From a virus: a DNA stretch of 30,459 nucleotides. Each line of letters begins with the position of its first letter. The first letter of the stretch is position 1. The stretch lies in the IMG/VR virus record IMGVR_UViG_3300027741_000190, positions 1-30,459 of that record, one strand, 5' to 3'. Shown here one piece after another: positions 23,961 to 30,459 of this stretch. Under the pieces are notes generated by a model. It had not been told where the DNA came from and searched no databases. It saw only the letters and a list, made by a program, of their open reading frames with translations. The position numbers and the translations under genes are program-made.

Positions 23961-25094
23961 ATGCCAATGAATCCCATTGCGCGGCTTACACGCTTGGAAG
24001 AGCTTCGGCGGGCTGGCGTGCCCATTGGGCCGGAGATGTTGTCTGACGGCTTAGAGGGGGCTAGCACTCCGATTGAGGCCGATCCGGCTATGGCCGACCA
24101 GGAGGCGATGTTCCAGAAGCAGGCCAATCGGATTAAGACCGACGACTACCGCAAAGAGCGCGCCATGTACCGCGTGGCTCAGCGTACTGGCACTCCAGTT
24201 GCTGAACTGATGCAGCAGCCAGAGTGGGGCGGTGTGGGCGAGGCTCGCTCCGATGACGCTGTTGTACCAATGCAGGCTCGCGCCGCCATGGCGCAGAAGC
24301 GCATGGATGACGAGAACGCTCGCATGCAAAAGTGGAAGTCGCAGATGATGTTGGCTAGCTCCAACTCACGCGCCAACATGTCCAACGCTTTTGGCATGCT
24401 CAGCCCCGAGCAGCAGCAAAACGTCATCATGTCCCGCTTTATGCCGAATGGCGGGTACGTTGATCCGCGCGTGCAAGTGGCCATGCTAGAGGCGCAGTCC
24501 CGCGACCGCATCGGCAATCGCCAAGCGGACCTAGACCGGGAGAGGCTCGCGCAAGATAAAACCTTGGCTGAACGCAAGGCGGGCCAAGACGACAAGCGGA
24601 TCGCGGACGACCGCACGGGCCGTGTCGAAGACGTTGGGATAAAGCGTGACGCTCTTAAAAGCGCGGAGGCAACGTCTGCCGCAACACGCTCCTCCGATTG
24701 GTGGAAGTTTGTAACACAGCTTGGCGCGCAAGCGTTTCTGCAAAACGCTGCCGGTCAGCAAAAGCTGCAGGAGATAGACCGCACTGCCGCTGTGAAGAAC
24801 CCGATGCAAGGGCCAGCGGCCGATTTGGCAACGCTTCAGGCTGACAAGTTGCGCACCGAGGCGGCACAGGCTGCAGTGCAGTGGGCAAACCAACACGTTG
24901 GCAGCAACTACGCTTGGGACAAAGGGATAAAAGACTACGTGGGCTTGGGCGGCACAACGCAGTTTACTGCCGACGAACAGGCCGCTGCCCTCGCTGCGCT
25001 GCAAGCTCAGTTCCCGCAAATGAAGGGCGACCAAGCGGCGCAGATTATTCGGTCTATAGCAGCGCGCAAGAACTCTGACCCCTCGCCGTTCTAG
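23961..25094 (+). CDS. Internal virion protein, helical, Gln/Arg/Ala-rich
   Basis: The 377-residue product is almost wholly helical and charged. A long central coiled-coil-like zone (DRIGNRQADLDRERLAQD and following, about 180-230) is rich in Arg, Asp, Lys and Gln. The C-terminus contains helices with repeated AALAALQAQ elements. GGAGAG just upstream of the ATG gives a good ribosome binding site. No catalytic motif is visible. It sits directly before the giant gene and probably assembles with it in the capsid interior or ejection channel. Confidence 0.62.
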   Translation: MPMNPIARLTRLEELRRAGVPIGPEMLSDGLEGASTPIEADPAMADQEAMFQKQANRIKTDDYRKERAMYRVAQRTGTPVAELMQQPEWGGVGEARSDDAVVPMQARAAMAQKRMDDENARMQKWKSQMMLASSNSRANMSNAFGMLSPEQQQNVIMSRFMPNGGYVDPRVQVAMLEAQSRDRIGNRQADLDRERLAQDKTLAERKAGQDDKRIADDRTGRVEDVGIKRDALKSAEATSAATRSSDWWKFVTQLGAQAFLQNAAGQQKLQEIDRTAAVKNPMQGPAADLATLQADKLRTEAAQAAVQWANQHVGSNYAWDKGIKDYVGLGGTTQFTADEQAAALAALQAQFPQMKGDQAAQIIRSIAARKNSDPSPF

Positions 25095-25103
25095 GTGCAG
25101 CCG

Positions 25104-28100
25104 ATGGCTCGCTCCCCGCTCTTTGACCTGTATGACCCGTACGGCATGCTGCAGCAGCAGGCGCAGTTCGGCATGCTCCCCGAGATGGACGATGAGATTG
25201 ACCCCATAGGGGTTGCACCTCTCGGCCCGCGGAAGCCGCAACTCTCTGACCTTATGCCAGAGGAAGAGAAGTCAGCGTGGCTTAAGAAGCTGTCGGAGAT
25301 GGGATCGTCCGGCCTTGCTGGGCTGGGATGGATCATGGACACCCCGGGCGCTATTGTGCGTGGCGGGCTGTCTGGTGGCCTTGGCAAAGCAGTGTCTGCC
25401 CTCACTGACACAACCGACCAGCGTGTCACTGGCCGCGAGCTATTGCGCCAGTACGGCATGGTGGGTGACGAGGATACGTGGGGCAACTTCGCAGGCGGCT
25501 TGGCATCTGAAGTTCTTTTAGATCCGACCACCTACCTGTCGCTTGGGTTGAACCAAGTCCTTGGCAAAGGCGCGAAGACGGTGGCTGGTATGGGCGCGGC
25601 CAATGCTGGCTTGTTGGAAGGTGCCGACGTTGCAGCACGCAAGGCAAAGATGGGCATCCGCGAGTATCTGCGAAAGAACACTGCGCAGTCGCTTATCGAT
25701 GCCTCTGACAATCCCGCGTTGGCCATGGAGAGGTTTCGCAACGCGGCTGGCAGGAACGCCGACAGTCTGCTGAACGATCCGATCACGCGGATGAATCGGC
25801 TCAGCGTGCTTGGGTATGACTTGGGCGCTACGGATCTCTATGGAAAGCGTGTTGGCGACTACGTTGCCCGTGCAGCGGACCAGCTTGGCGAGAGCGCAAA
25901 GACCGCACCCGTCATTGGCACCGCATACCGCTGGGGGCAGAAGGCTTTCAACCCAGATGTGCTTGGGTTCTCGGACTACGACCGGCAGTGGGAGGCGCGG
26001 GGTGTGGTGGATGCCGCCCGCCGCCGGGAGGTTAAGGACCGCGGCATCCTGTCTCAGCTACAGTTCGACGCCAACGAAGCTCTGAAGGACGGTCCCGTCC
26101 GAATGGGCGATGACGAGTACAGCCGCTGGCTGCGGAACCTCGCTGAAGGGCAGGTCAACTCCCGGGCTGACTTTAAGAACTTCGACGCCTTAGACCAGAT
26201 GTTCCAGAGCGGGCCGCACAAGGATCTCGCGGATTACTGGGACAACTACCGGCAGTCCGTGCAGGCCGAAGCAGACCGCCTTGGAATCCCCCTCAATGAA
26301 TTCAAATCCAAGGTCGGCACAGAGTTCTTTCCCCGGCAACAGTCTGGGTTTGATTCCCCGCAGTTCCCGAAGTACCCCGATGGGGTTGAGGCTCCCACGC
26401 CTGCGGACAAGAGGGCCTACCTGCTCGCCAGCAAGGCGGCTCCGCTCAGCGACTCGCCTGGGCTAGGGAGAAGGGATTACACAGACCTCCCCGGCGGCAC
26501 CGACACGCTCAACAAGATGTCCTTGGACGGTGCCCTGCAGGAATCCATGCGTGGGGCCAACAACCAAGACGCCACTCGCATCTTGCAGGAGTGGGGCGAG
26601 AGGAACGGGTTCGGCGCACCGACCACTGCCGGTGCGCCAAGCGGCGACCTGTTTGAATGGGCCACTGACCAAGCCCAGCGGGACAAGCTCTACGACAACC
26701 TCGCCAAGTTCGTTCGCAACATTGACCCACAGCATGCCCAGAAGGGGGTGCCGATCTTCGGCAACCACTCATTCAATGAGATGGCGACCTACCAAATGCG
26801 GCGTGGGCGGGCGGCGAGCAACGCCGAGCAAATGCTGCAGTTGCTCAAACCGCAGATGGCCGACCAGAGTGCCGACCTTGTCACTGGTGGTGTGAACTAC
26901 ACCGCCAAGGAGACTGCTCAGAAGTTGGGCTTCGACCCCGAGACATTCGGCCCCGCTTTCATGCGCGAGCTTGGCGTGGACAACCTGGACAACGTCTCCT
27001 TCCCTAAGAAGTTCGTAGACGACTGGTCGCAGAGGGTGAACAAGGGCAGGCTCACTCCTGGGGCCGAGGGTCCGTTGGGTCTGTTCGATGATTTCACTGC
27101 ATCGTTTAAGACGCTGGCGCTACTCTCCCCTGCCCGCTATGTCCGAGATGCCTACTCAGGCGCGTTCGCTGCTGCGACACAGGGCGCGTTCAATCCGCGG
27201 GATTGGTTGGCTGGTGTCAGTGCCCGCAATGGCAACTACGCTCCTCTCCTCCGCAGGCTGAAGGACGCACCCGGGTACAAGGATTTGGATGATGCTGCCA
27301 AGCTGCGTAAGTTTATGGTGGAGTCTGGCGCGCAAGGGCTTGGCACAAGCACCGTTGCTGACGAGATGCTGCGCGGCGCGTCAGGGACACAGATGCGCGG
27401 AACCTACCCGGGTGCTGCGCCACCGACTTGGTCTAGCCTTGGCAAGCGTTTCTATGACAGTGGCCGCAGTTATGGCCAAGCACTGTATGACTACAACCCA
27501 TTCGCCGTCCGGTCAGGGGCTGGCAATCGCAACCCCATCTTGGAGCTTGGTGACCGCGCTGCCGAGACGACCGACGCTGGGAATCGACTGGGCACCTACC
27601 TCAACCAAGTTCGTAAGGGTGTGTCTCCAGAAGAGGCGCGCCGAATCTCGGACATCAGTCAGGTACGGTATTCACCCGATGCTTTTACCGACCTAGAGCG
27701 CGACGTTTTGAAGCGGGCATTCCCCTTCTACTCATATACGAAAGGCATAGCCCCGCTCGTCGCTGACAACATCATCAACCGGCCTGCTGGCTTGCAAGGT
27801 CAGTCTCTCCGAGCAATCAACAGAGGTTCGGAGCCTAGCGAAGACTTCTTCACGCCAGAATATCTGCGACAGTCTGCCAGCGTCCCTGTGCCAAAGGACT
27901 TGCCGTTCGTTGGGCTGAGCAGCAACCCAAACCTTCAGCGGTTCCTGACCAACATCGACTTGCCCTATGAGTCGCTGATCAACCTGTTCACTCCGGGCGT
28001 AGGAAACACAGCGTTCGATAAGCTGTCGTCCAGTGCGCAGAAGACATTCCTCAACGTCCTTGGACAGTCCAACCCGCTGTTTAAGGGACCGGCTGAGTTG

Positions 28101-28586
28101 ATCACCAATCGCCAGTTCTTCTCTGGCAGGCAGCTGTCTGATCTATACTCCATGTTGGAGCAGCCACTGGGTAGTCCCGGGCGCGTGCTGGAGCAGGTCG
28201 GCTCAAATCTCCCCGGCGGCTCGCGCGTTCTTGGTACGGTGCGTCAGCTTATGGACGACCGGCTCTCGCCAACAGAGAAGCTGTCAAAGCTGGCAGTCAA
28301 CACCCTGACCGGACTGAAGTTCCAAGATGTTGACCAAGAGCGCACTAAGCGACTCGCCGCCCGGGACATGCTTAACCAGCTGCTGGAAACAACCCCCGGC
28401 GTGAAGAGCTACGAAAACATCTCGGTGCCCGAAGATGTGATCCGACAGATGCCAGAGGAGCAGCGGCGCATGTACCTCCTCTATAGGATCGTCCAGAGCG
28501 AAGCCGCCAAGCGGGCTAGGGACAAGAAGAAGGCAGAGTCGGCACTGGATCCCCTCCAGGTTCTAGGGGTTACCCAGCAGTTCTAA
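25104..28586 (+). CDS. Giant internal virion protein (ejection-type)
   Basis: I take the ATG at 25104 as start, because AGGTG at 25093-25097 is well spaced for it. A GTG at 25095 would add three residues. The roughly 1,160-residue product is the largest in the window. It has a Gly/Ala-rich N-terminal third (GGLSGGLGKAVSALTD, SEVLLDPTTYLSLG), long helical central parts and a characteristic motif AFPFYSYTKGIAPLV at about 870. Similar FPFYxxT-type motifs occur in large phage proteins that are ejected with DNA. No lysozyme or transglycosylase motif is evident. It likely forms the core or channel together with the preceding products. Function is inferred from size, position and motif. Confidence 0.75.
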   Translation: MARSPLFDLYDPYGMLQQQAQFGMLPEMDDEIDPIGVAPLGPRKPQLSDLMPEEEKSAWLKKLSEMGSSGLAGLGWIMDTPGAIVRGGLSGGLGKAVSALTDTTDQRVTGRELLRQYGMVGDEDTWGNFAGGLASEVLLDPTTYLSLGLNQVLGKGAKTVAGMGAANAGLLEGADVAARKAKMGIREYLRKNTAQSLIDASDNPALAMERFRNAAGRNADSLLNDPITRMNRLSVLGYDLGATDLYGKRVGDYVARAADQLGESAKTAPVIGTAYRWGQKAFNPDVLGFSDYDRQWEARGVVDAARRREVKDRGILSQLQFDANEALKDGPVRMGDDEYSRWLRNLAEGQVNSRADFKNFDALDQMFQSGPHKDLADYWDNYRQSVQAEADRLGIPLNEFKSKVGTEFFPRQQSGFDSPQFPKYPDGVEAPTPADKRAYLLASKAAPLSDSPGLGRRDYTDLPGGTDTLNKMSLDGALQESMRGANNQDATRILQEWGERNGFGAPTTAGAPSGDLFEWATDQAQRDKLYDNLAKFVRNIDPQHAQKGVPIFGNHSFNEMATYQMRRGRAASNAEQMLQLLKPQMADQSADLVTGGVNYTAKETAQKLGFDPETFGPAFMRELGVDNLDNVSFPKKFVDDWSQRVNKGRLTPGAEGPLGLFDDFTASFKTLALLSPARYVRDAYSGAFAAATQGAFNPRDWLAGVSARNGNYAPLLRRLKDAPGYKDLDDAAKLRKFMVESGAQGLGTSTVADEMLRGASGTQMRGTYPGAAPPTWSSLGKRFYDSGRSYGQALYDYNPFAVRSGAGNRNPILELGDRAAETTDAGNRLGTYLNQVRKGVSPEEARRISDISQVRYSPDAFTDLERDVLKRAFPFYSYTKGIAPLVADNIINRPAGLQGQSLRAINRGSEPSEDFFTPEYLRQSASVPVPKDLPFVGLSSNPNLQRFLTNIDLPYESLINLFTPGVGNTAFDKLSSSAQKTFLNVLGQSNPLFKGPAELITNRQFFSGRQLSDLYSMLEQPLGSPGRVLEQVGSNLPGGSRVLGTVRQLMDDRLSPTEKLSKLAVNTLTGLKFQDVDQERTKRLAARDMLNQLLETTPGVKSYENISVPEDVIRQMPEEQRRMYLLYRIVQSEAAKRARDKKKAESALDPLQVLGVTQQF

Positions 28587-28588
28587 CT

Positions 28589-28927
28589 ATGCCTTGGCCA
28601 TACCAGCTATACGACTACGGCCCTCGTCACCATGACGGCAGTCCCAAGGGGCAGGGCTGGATGGGTGAACGGCTGACGCCTAACGGCGATGTGGCCACAG
28701 AACTTTCCTTTGAGTTTGGGCCGAAGCAGACTGCCGCCCCGCTCATCGTTCCAACGCTCACGGAAGACGAGCTTCGGTCGCTGATCAATGGCGATGATCC
28801 GACGCCCGCGATCTATGACAAAGCGGAATCCCACGCCCGCGTGCGTGGCCTGACAGGCAAGAGTCCATTCGCCTCCCCGTGGGAAGGTCGCCCCGCTTGG
28901 GTCTTGGGAGGATTACTGGACCGCTAA
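28589..28927 (+). CDS. Small conserved phage protein (DGxPKGxG family, unnamed)
   Basis: The 112-residue product contains the pattern DGSPKGQGWMGER, followed by VATELSFEFG, a PLIVPTLTEDEL stretch and a KSPFASP element near the C-terminus. I recall this combination in many phage proteins of this size, with no assigned function. The start follows the giant gene after two bases and the stop is TAATG, shared with the next gene. It lies at the end of the virion module, so it is likely a late protein. No DNA-binding or enzymatic motif is visible. Confidence 0.7.
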   Translation: MPWPYQLYDYGPRHHDGSPKGQGWMGERLTPNGDVATELSFEFGPKQTAAPLIVPTLTEDELRSLINGDDPTPAIYDKAESHARVRGLTGKSPFASPWEGRPAWVLGGLLDR

Positions 28928-29337
28928 TGCCTGACTACCGCAAAGACCTCCTGCGTTCTCAGTATCCAGTGCGACAGCCGTACGCGGATGAGAACAACTT
29001 CTTTCGGGCCAACCCTGGCGTGGCTGGATACGCAGCCGATGACCAAGCAGTTGTGCTGAATCCGCACTCGCCACTGTCGGAGGCGGGCAAGTCATCGGTG
29101 GCACTGAACGAAGCGGCTCGCCTACATATGATGAACCGGGGGACGATCCACAACTTTCCCCTCACAGACCAGCAGCAGCAGTTCTTCGCCAATACCCCGT
29201 ACGGCACAAACCCGCAGATGGCTAAGCACACCGTGGTAGCCAGACTGATTTCTGGTGATCCCTCTGCTGCGCCATACTCCGATGCTCAGCGGCTGGCTGC
29301 GGAGTCGGTTCTGTCCGGCCTCCTGCTGGATCGCTAA
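28927..29337 (+). CDS. Conserved phage protein, last gene of the late module
   Basis: I choose ATG 28927 in the TAATG overlap rather than the upstream in-frame start at 28879, which would overlap the previous gene by 49 bases. The 136-residue product carries a pattern I recognise from other phages: FFRANPGVAGYAADD, then VVLNPHSPL, ALNEAARLHMMN and TPYGTNP, with a final AARxxSGDPSA-like segment. There is no known function for it. Its stop overlaps the integrase stop by four bases on the opposite strand, so the two genes converge with no room for a conventional terminator between them. Confidence 0.7.
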   Translation: MPDYRKDLLRSQYPVRQPYADENNFFRANPGVAGYAADDQAVVLNPHSPLSEAGKSSVALNEAARLHMMNRGTIHNFPLTDQQQQFFANTPYGTNPQMAKHTVVARLISGDPSAAPYSDAQRLAAESVLSGLLLDR

Positions 29338-30155
29338 CGCATCCCGGCCATATCTAGGCTAGGCACCGCCCGCTTTAGGTCAGACAGAATGACCATATCT
29401 AGGTAGTGCCTTTTCATCCCCGGGGTCAAATGACCCAAGTGTCCAGTGGCGTCCATTCCCGCTAATTGGGCGTAAGTCGCACTAGCTCTTCGCAAGTATT
29501 TGCCTGAGCCAGTCAGTCCCGCGCGCTTGACCAGTGCGCGCATGGCCACTATGATCCGGCTCCTTCCGACCAGTCCACCGAAAATCTTCGGGCCGCGGCG
29601 AGGTAGGGAGCGAATGGATTCCAAGGCATTAGCGTCAAGGACGACGACATGTTGCTGGCGAGTTTTCTGCAAGACCGTAGCCAGACGATCCCCTCTGAGG
29701 GAATCGTAGGTAATGGCCAGCAGATCCCCGAGCCGCAGACCGCTGCTGTAACCCACCAAAATCCATGCAGGCAGCAGGATTCGGTGCGGGCAATGCAGCG
29801 TACCCCCCGGCATCTCCTTGGCCACCGCAAGCAGTGTTCTCATCTCTTCATGGGTCCACGCGCGAACCATCGGCAAGGTGTGCTTGACACGGCGGATCGG
29901 GCGTGTACAATCGTCCACCACAAGGCCGTCTCGGAGGGCGGCTCGTCGCAGGGTACTGAGCATACGCCTGTGATTGTGAACCGTGGAGGCGGCGAGATGA
30001 TTCAGAGCTTGGGTCAGGTAAGCATCGATGTTGCTGACGGTCAAGTCGGCCACCCCCCAAGGGAGCCGCTTGGTCAGAACAACGAGTTGCTCACGGTAGC
30101 CGGGGGAAGCCCCCGATTGGAGGGCGTAAGCCTCCGCGAACTCTCTGAGAGTCAT
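29334..30155 (-). CDS. int: Tyrosine recombinase / phage integrase
   Basis: This minus-strand gene encodes a tyrosine site-specific recombinase, which would join phage and host attachment sites. The residues here are numbered from the GTG at 30248, the longest possible start. Catalytic positions visible: Arg172 in SGLRLGD, Lys195 in LQKTRQ, then K-Y-L-R at 250-253 in place of the usual H-x-x-R, His273 in HLGH and the nucleophile Tyr282 in RHYLD. Lys in place of the first His is a known variant. The N-terminal SAM-like DNA-binding domain begins MTLREFAEAYALQ, and I therefore prefer the ATG at 30155. The GTG start would add 31 residues across a region holding repeats. It is the only minus-strand gene and indicates a temperate life style. 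Confidence 0.9.
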   Translation of the reverse strand: MTLREFAEAYALQSGASPGYREQLVVLTKRLPWGVADLTVSNIDAYLTQALNHLAASTVHNHRRMLSTLRRAALRDGLVVDDCTRPIRRVKHTLPMVRAWTHEEMRTLLAVAKEMPGGTLHCPHRILLPAWILVGYSSGLRLGDLLAITYDSLRGDRLATVLQKTRQQHVVVLDANALESIRSLPRRGPKIFGGLVGRSRIIVAMRALVKRAGLTGSGKYLRRASATYAQLAGMDATGHLGHLTPGMKRHYLDMVILSDLKRAVPSLDMAGMR

Positions 30156-30197
30156 GATGATATTGGAGATTGCGTGGAGCGTGTTGAGGGGGGCGAG

Positions 30198-30229
30198 AAT
30201 ACCCCCACTTTTAGCAATCGCAATACCCC
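30198..30229 (+). repeat. Direct repeats AATACCCC, 24 bp apart, upstream of int
   Basis: AATACCCC occurs at 30198-30205 and at 30222-30229, start to start 24 bp. This lies between the preferred integrase start and the -10 of a divergent promoter. Short direct repeats beside an integrase gene can be arm-type integrase binding sites, or operators for a regulator. If the longer GTG start of int is used, they lie within its coding sequence. They are short, so chance cannot be excluded. Confidence 0.35.
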
Positions 30230-30238
30230 TGCTATACT
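30230..30238 (+). promoter_or_regulatory. Extended -10 promoter, rightward, before the tRNA-like element
   Basis: TGCTATACT at 30230-30238 matches an extended -10 element (TG-n-TATACT, five of six for the hexamer). A recognisable -35 is absent, as is common for extended -10 promoters. Transcription would begin near 30245, six or seven bases before the tRNA-like element at 30252 and just ahead of the ATG at 30249. It would therefore produce either a tRNA-like transcript or a nearly leaderless mRNA. It overlaps the second AATACCCC repeat edge, which would allow repression. Confidence 0.4.
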
Positions 30239-30248
30239 GACGGGCCAC

Positions 30249-30459
30249 ATGGCACCCCTAGCTCAATTGGATAGAGTCGGTCGAAGCGTCCCCCCTTCGG
30301 GGTGGATCTCCCGAATCATACGGGGTGCGGTGCTAGCTTCGCTAGTGGCCATCATCTTTCTGCACGGCGTGGGCACTCTGCTCACGTTCCTCGCTCTTGG
30401 ACAGTTGGGCCGAGCGGCGGTTCTGTTCCGCCGCGGTCTTCGGAGGGAGTCTGTTCGCC
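30249..30459 (+). CDS. Partial ORF for a small membrane protein, divergent from int
   Basis: From ATG 30249 the frame stays open to the end of the window (70 codons, 3' end cut off). The predicted protein starts MAPLAQLDRVGRS, has a strongly hydrophobic stretch at about 24-50 (AVLASLVAIIFLHG and TLLTFLALG visible) and then turns basic (FRRGLRRESVR). That is the pattern of a membrane protein with one long or two short helices and a cytoplasmic basic end. Its first 27 codons coincide with the tRNA-like element. Ribosome binding is not evident, so it would be nearly leaderless from the extended -10. The real start may be a GTG at 30330, after the tRNA-like element. Function unknown; a lysis or superinfection role would be speculation. 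Confidence 0.4.
   Translation, partial: MAPLAQLDRVGRSVPPSGWISRIIRGAVLASLVAIIFLHGVGTLLTFLALGQLGRAAVLFRRGLRRESVR
30252..30328 (+). other. Degenerate tRNA-like element (possible attachment site)
   Basis: The 77 bases begin GCACCCC and end GGGGTGC, a perfect 7-bp acceptor stem. The 5' half is a textbook tRNA: TA at positions 8-9, GCTC (30261-30264) pairing with GAGT (30274-30277), and an A-box-like TAGCTCAATTGG. At the 3' end CGAATC followed by the acceptor strand sits exactly where a T-loop should be. The middle is wrong: the T-stem 5' side (30305-30309) does not pair with 30317-30321. The anticodon arm fits only as CGAAG/CTTCG (30282-30286 with 30295-30299), with an 8-base loop and three extra bases before it. 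No CCA follows. It looks like a tRNA gene whose middle was altered, resembling tRNA-Arg in its 5' half. tRNA 3' ends are common integrase targets. Confidence 0.5.

Noticed and set aside
24531-25241. 236-residue minus-strand ORF across two virion genes
   Set aside because: It spans the junction of two well-supported sense genes and shows no domain; long antisense frames are expected in GC-rich coding DNA.
30252-30328. Functional phage tRNA gene
   Set aside because: The T-stem does not pair, the anticodon arm has an abnormal loop and extra bases, and no normal anticodon can be assigned, so I list it as a degenerate tRNA-like element.

Overview
This window reads as about 30 kb of a tailed bacteriophage genome or prophage. 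It is moderately GC-rich and densely packed, with nearly every gene on the + strand and many stop/start overlaps (ATGA, TAATG, TGATG). Three things point to a temperate podovirus-like phage. A terminase-portal block comes first. A T7-like order of short-tail genes follows: adaptor, nozzle, then a run of internal virion proteins. A tyrosine integrase on the opposite strand ends the block. The host cannot be named from the sequence. The C-terminal Cys-box of the protein at 19337-20560 reminds me of phages from planctomycete-rich freshwater metagenomes, but that is only an impression.

Layout. 1-159 is the 3' end of an upstream gene. A candidate promoter at 156-184 precedes a GT-A glycosyltransferase (210-1076). 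Next come a zinc-ribbon protein that probably starts at CTG 1069 (putative small terminase), a small Cys-cluster protein, the large terminase (1728-3410), a small coiled-coil protein, the portal (3748-5730) and a conserved unnamed protein (5714-6247). From 6244 to 13612 lies an unusually large adhesion cassette: four proteins sharing a fibre-anchor motif, two of them with related LamG/ConA-like modules, three small beta-rich or unknown proteins, and an Fn3 plus duplicated glycine-rich-domain protein. A sulfotransferase (13621-14139) ends the cassette. The short-tail machinery follows: a putative adaptor (14136-15275) and a nozzle-like protein split over two coupled ORFs (15272-18138) and loaded with GGxGY repeats. 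An Asn-rich/collagen-like fibre and a remarkable Cys-rich/LecA-like/transmembrane protein come next. From 20570 to 28586 there are seven consecutive Ala/Gln/Asn-rich or large proteins that look like internal virion (ejection) proteins, then two small conserved phage proteins. The integrase (29334-30155 or 30248, minus strand) converges on them. Beyond its 5' end are direct repeats, an extended -10 promoter, a degenerate tRNA-like element and the start of a divergent membrane-protein ORF.

How the genes may work together (inference). Terminase and portal package DNA. Adaptor, nozzle and internal proteins form the ejection conduit. The fibre/lectin cassette, the glycosyltransferase, the sulfotransferase and the LecA-like protein point to heavy investment in glycan recognition and modification. 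No major capsid protein, scaffold or protease was recognised in the window.
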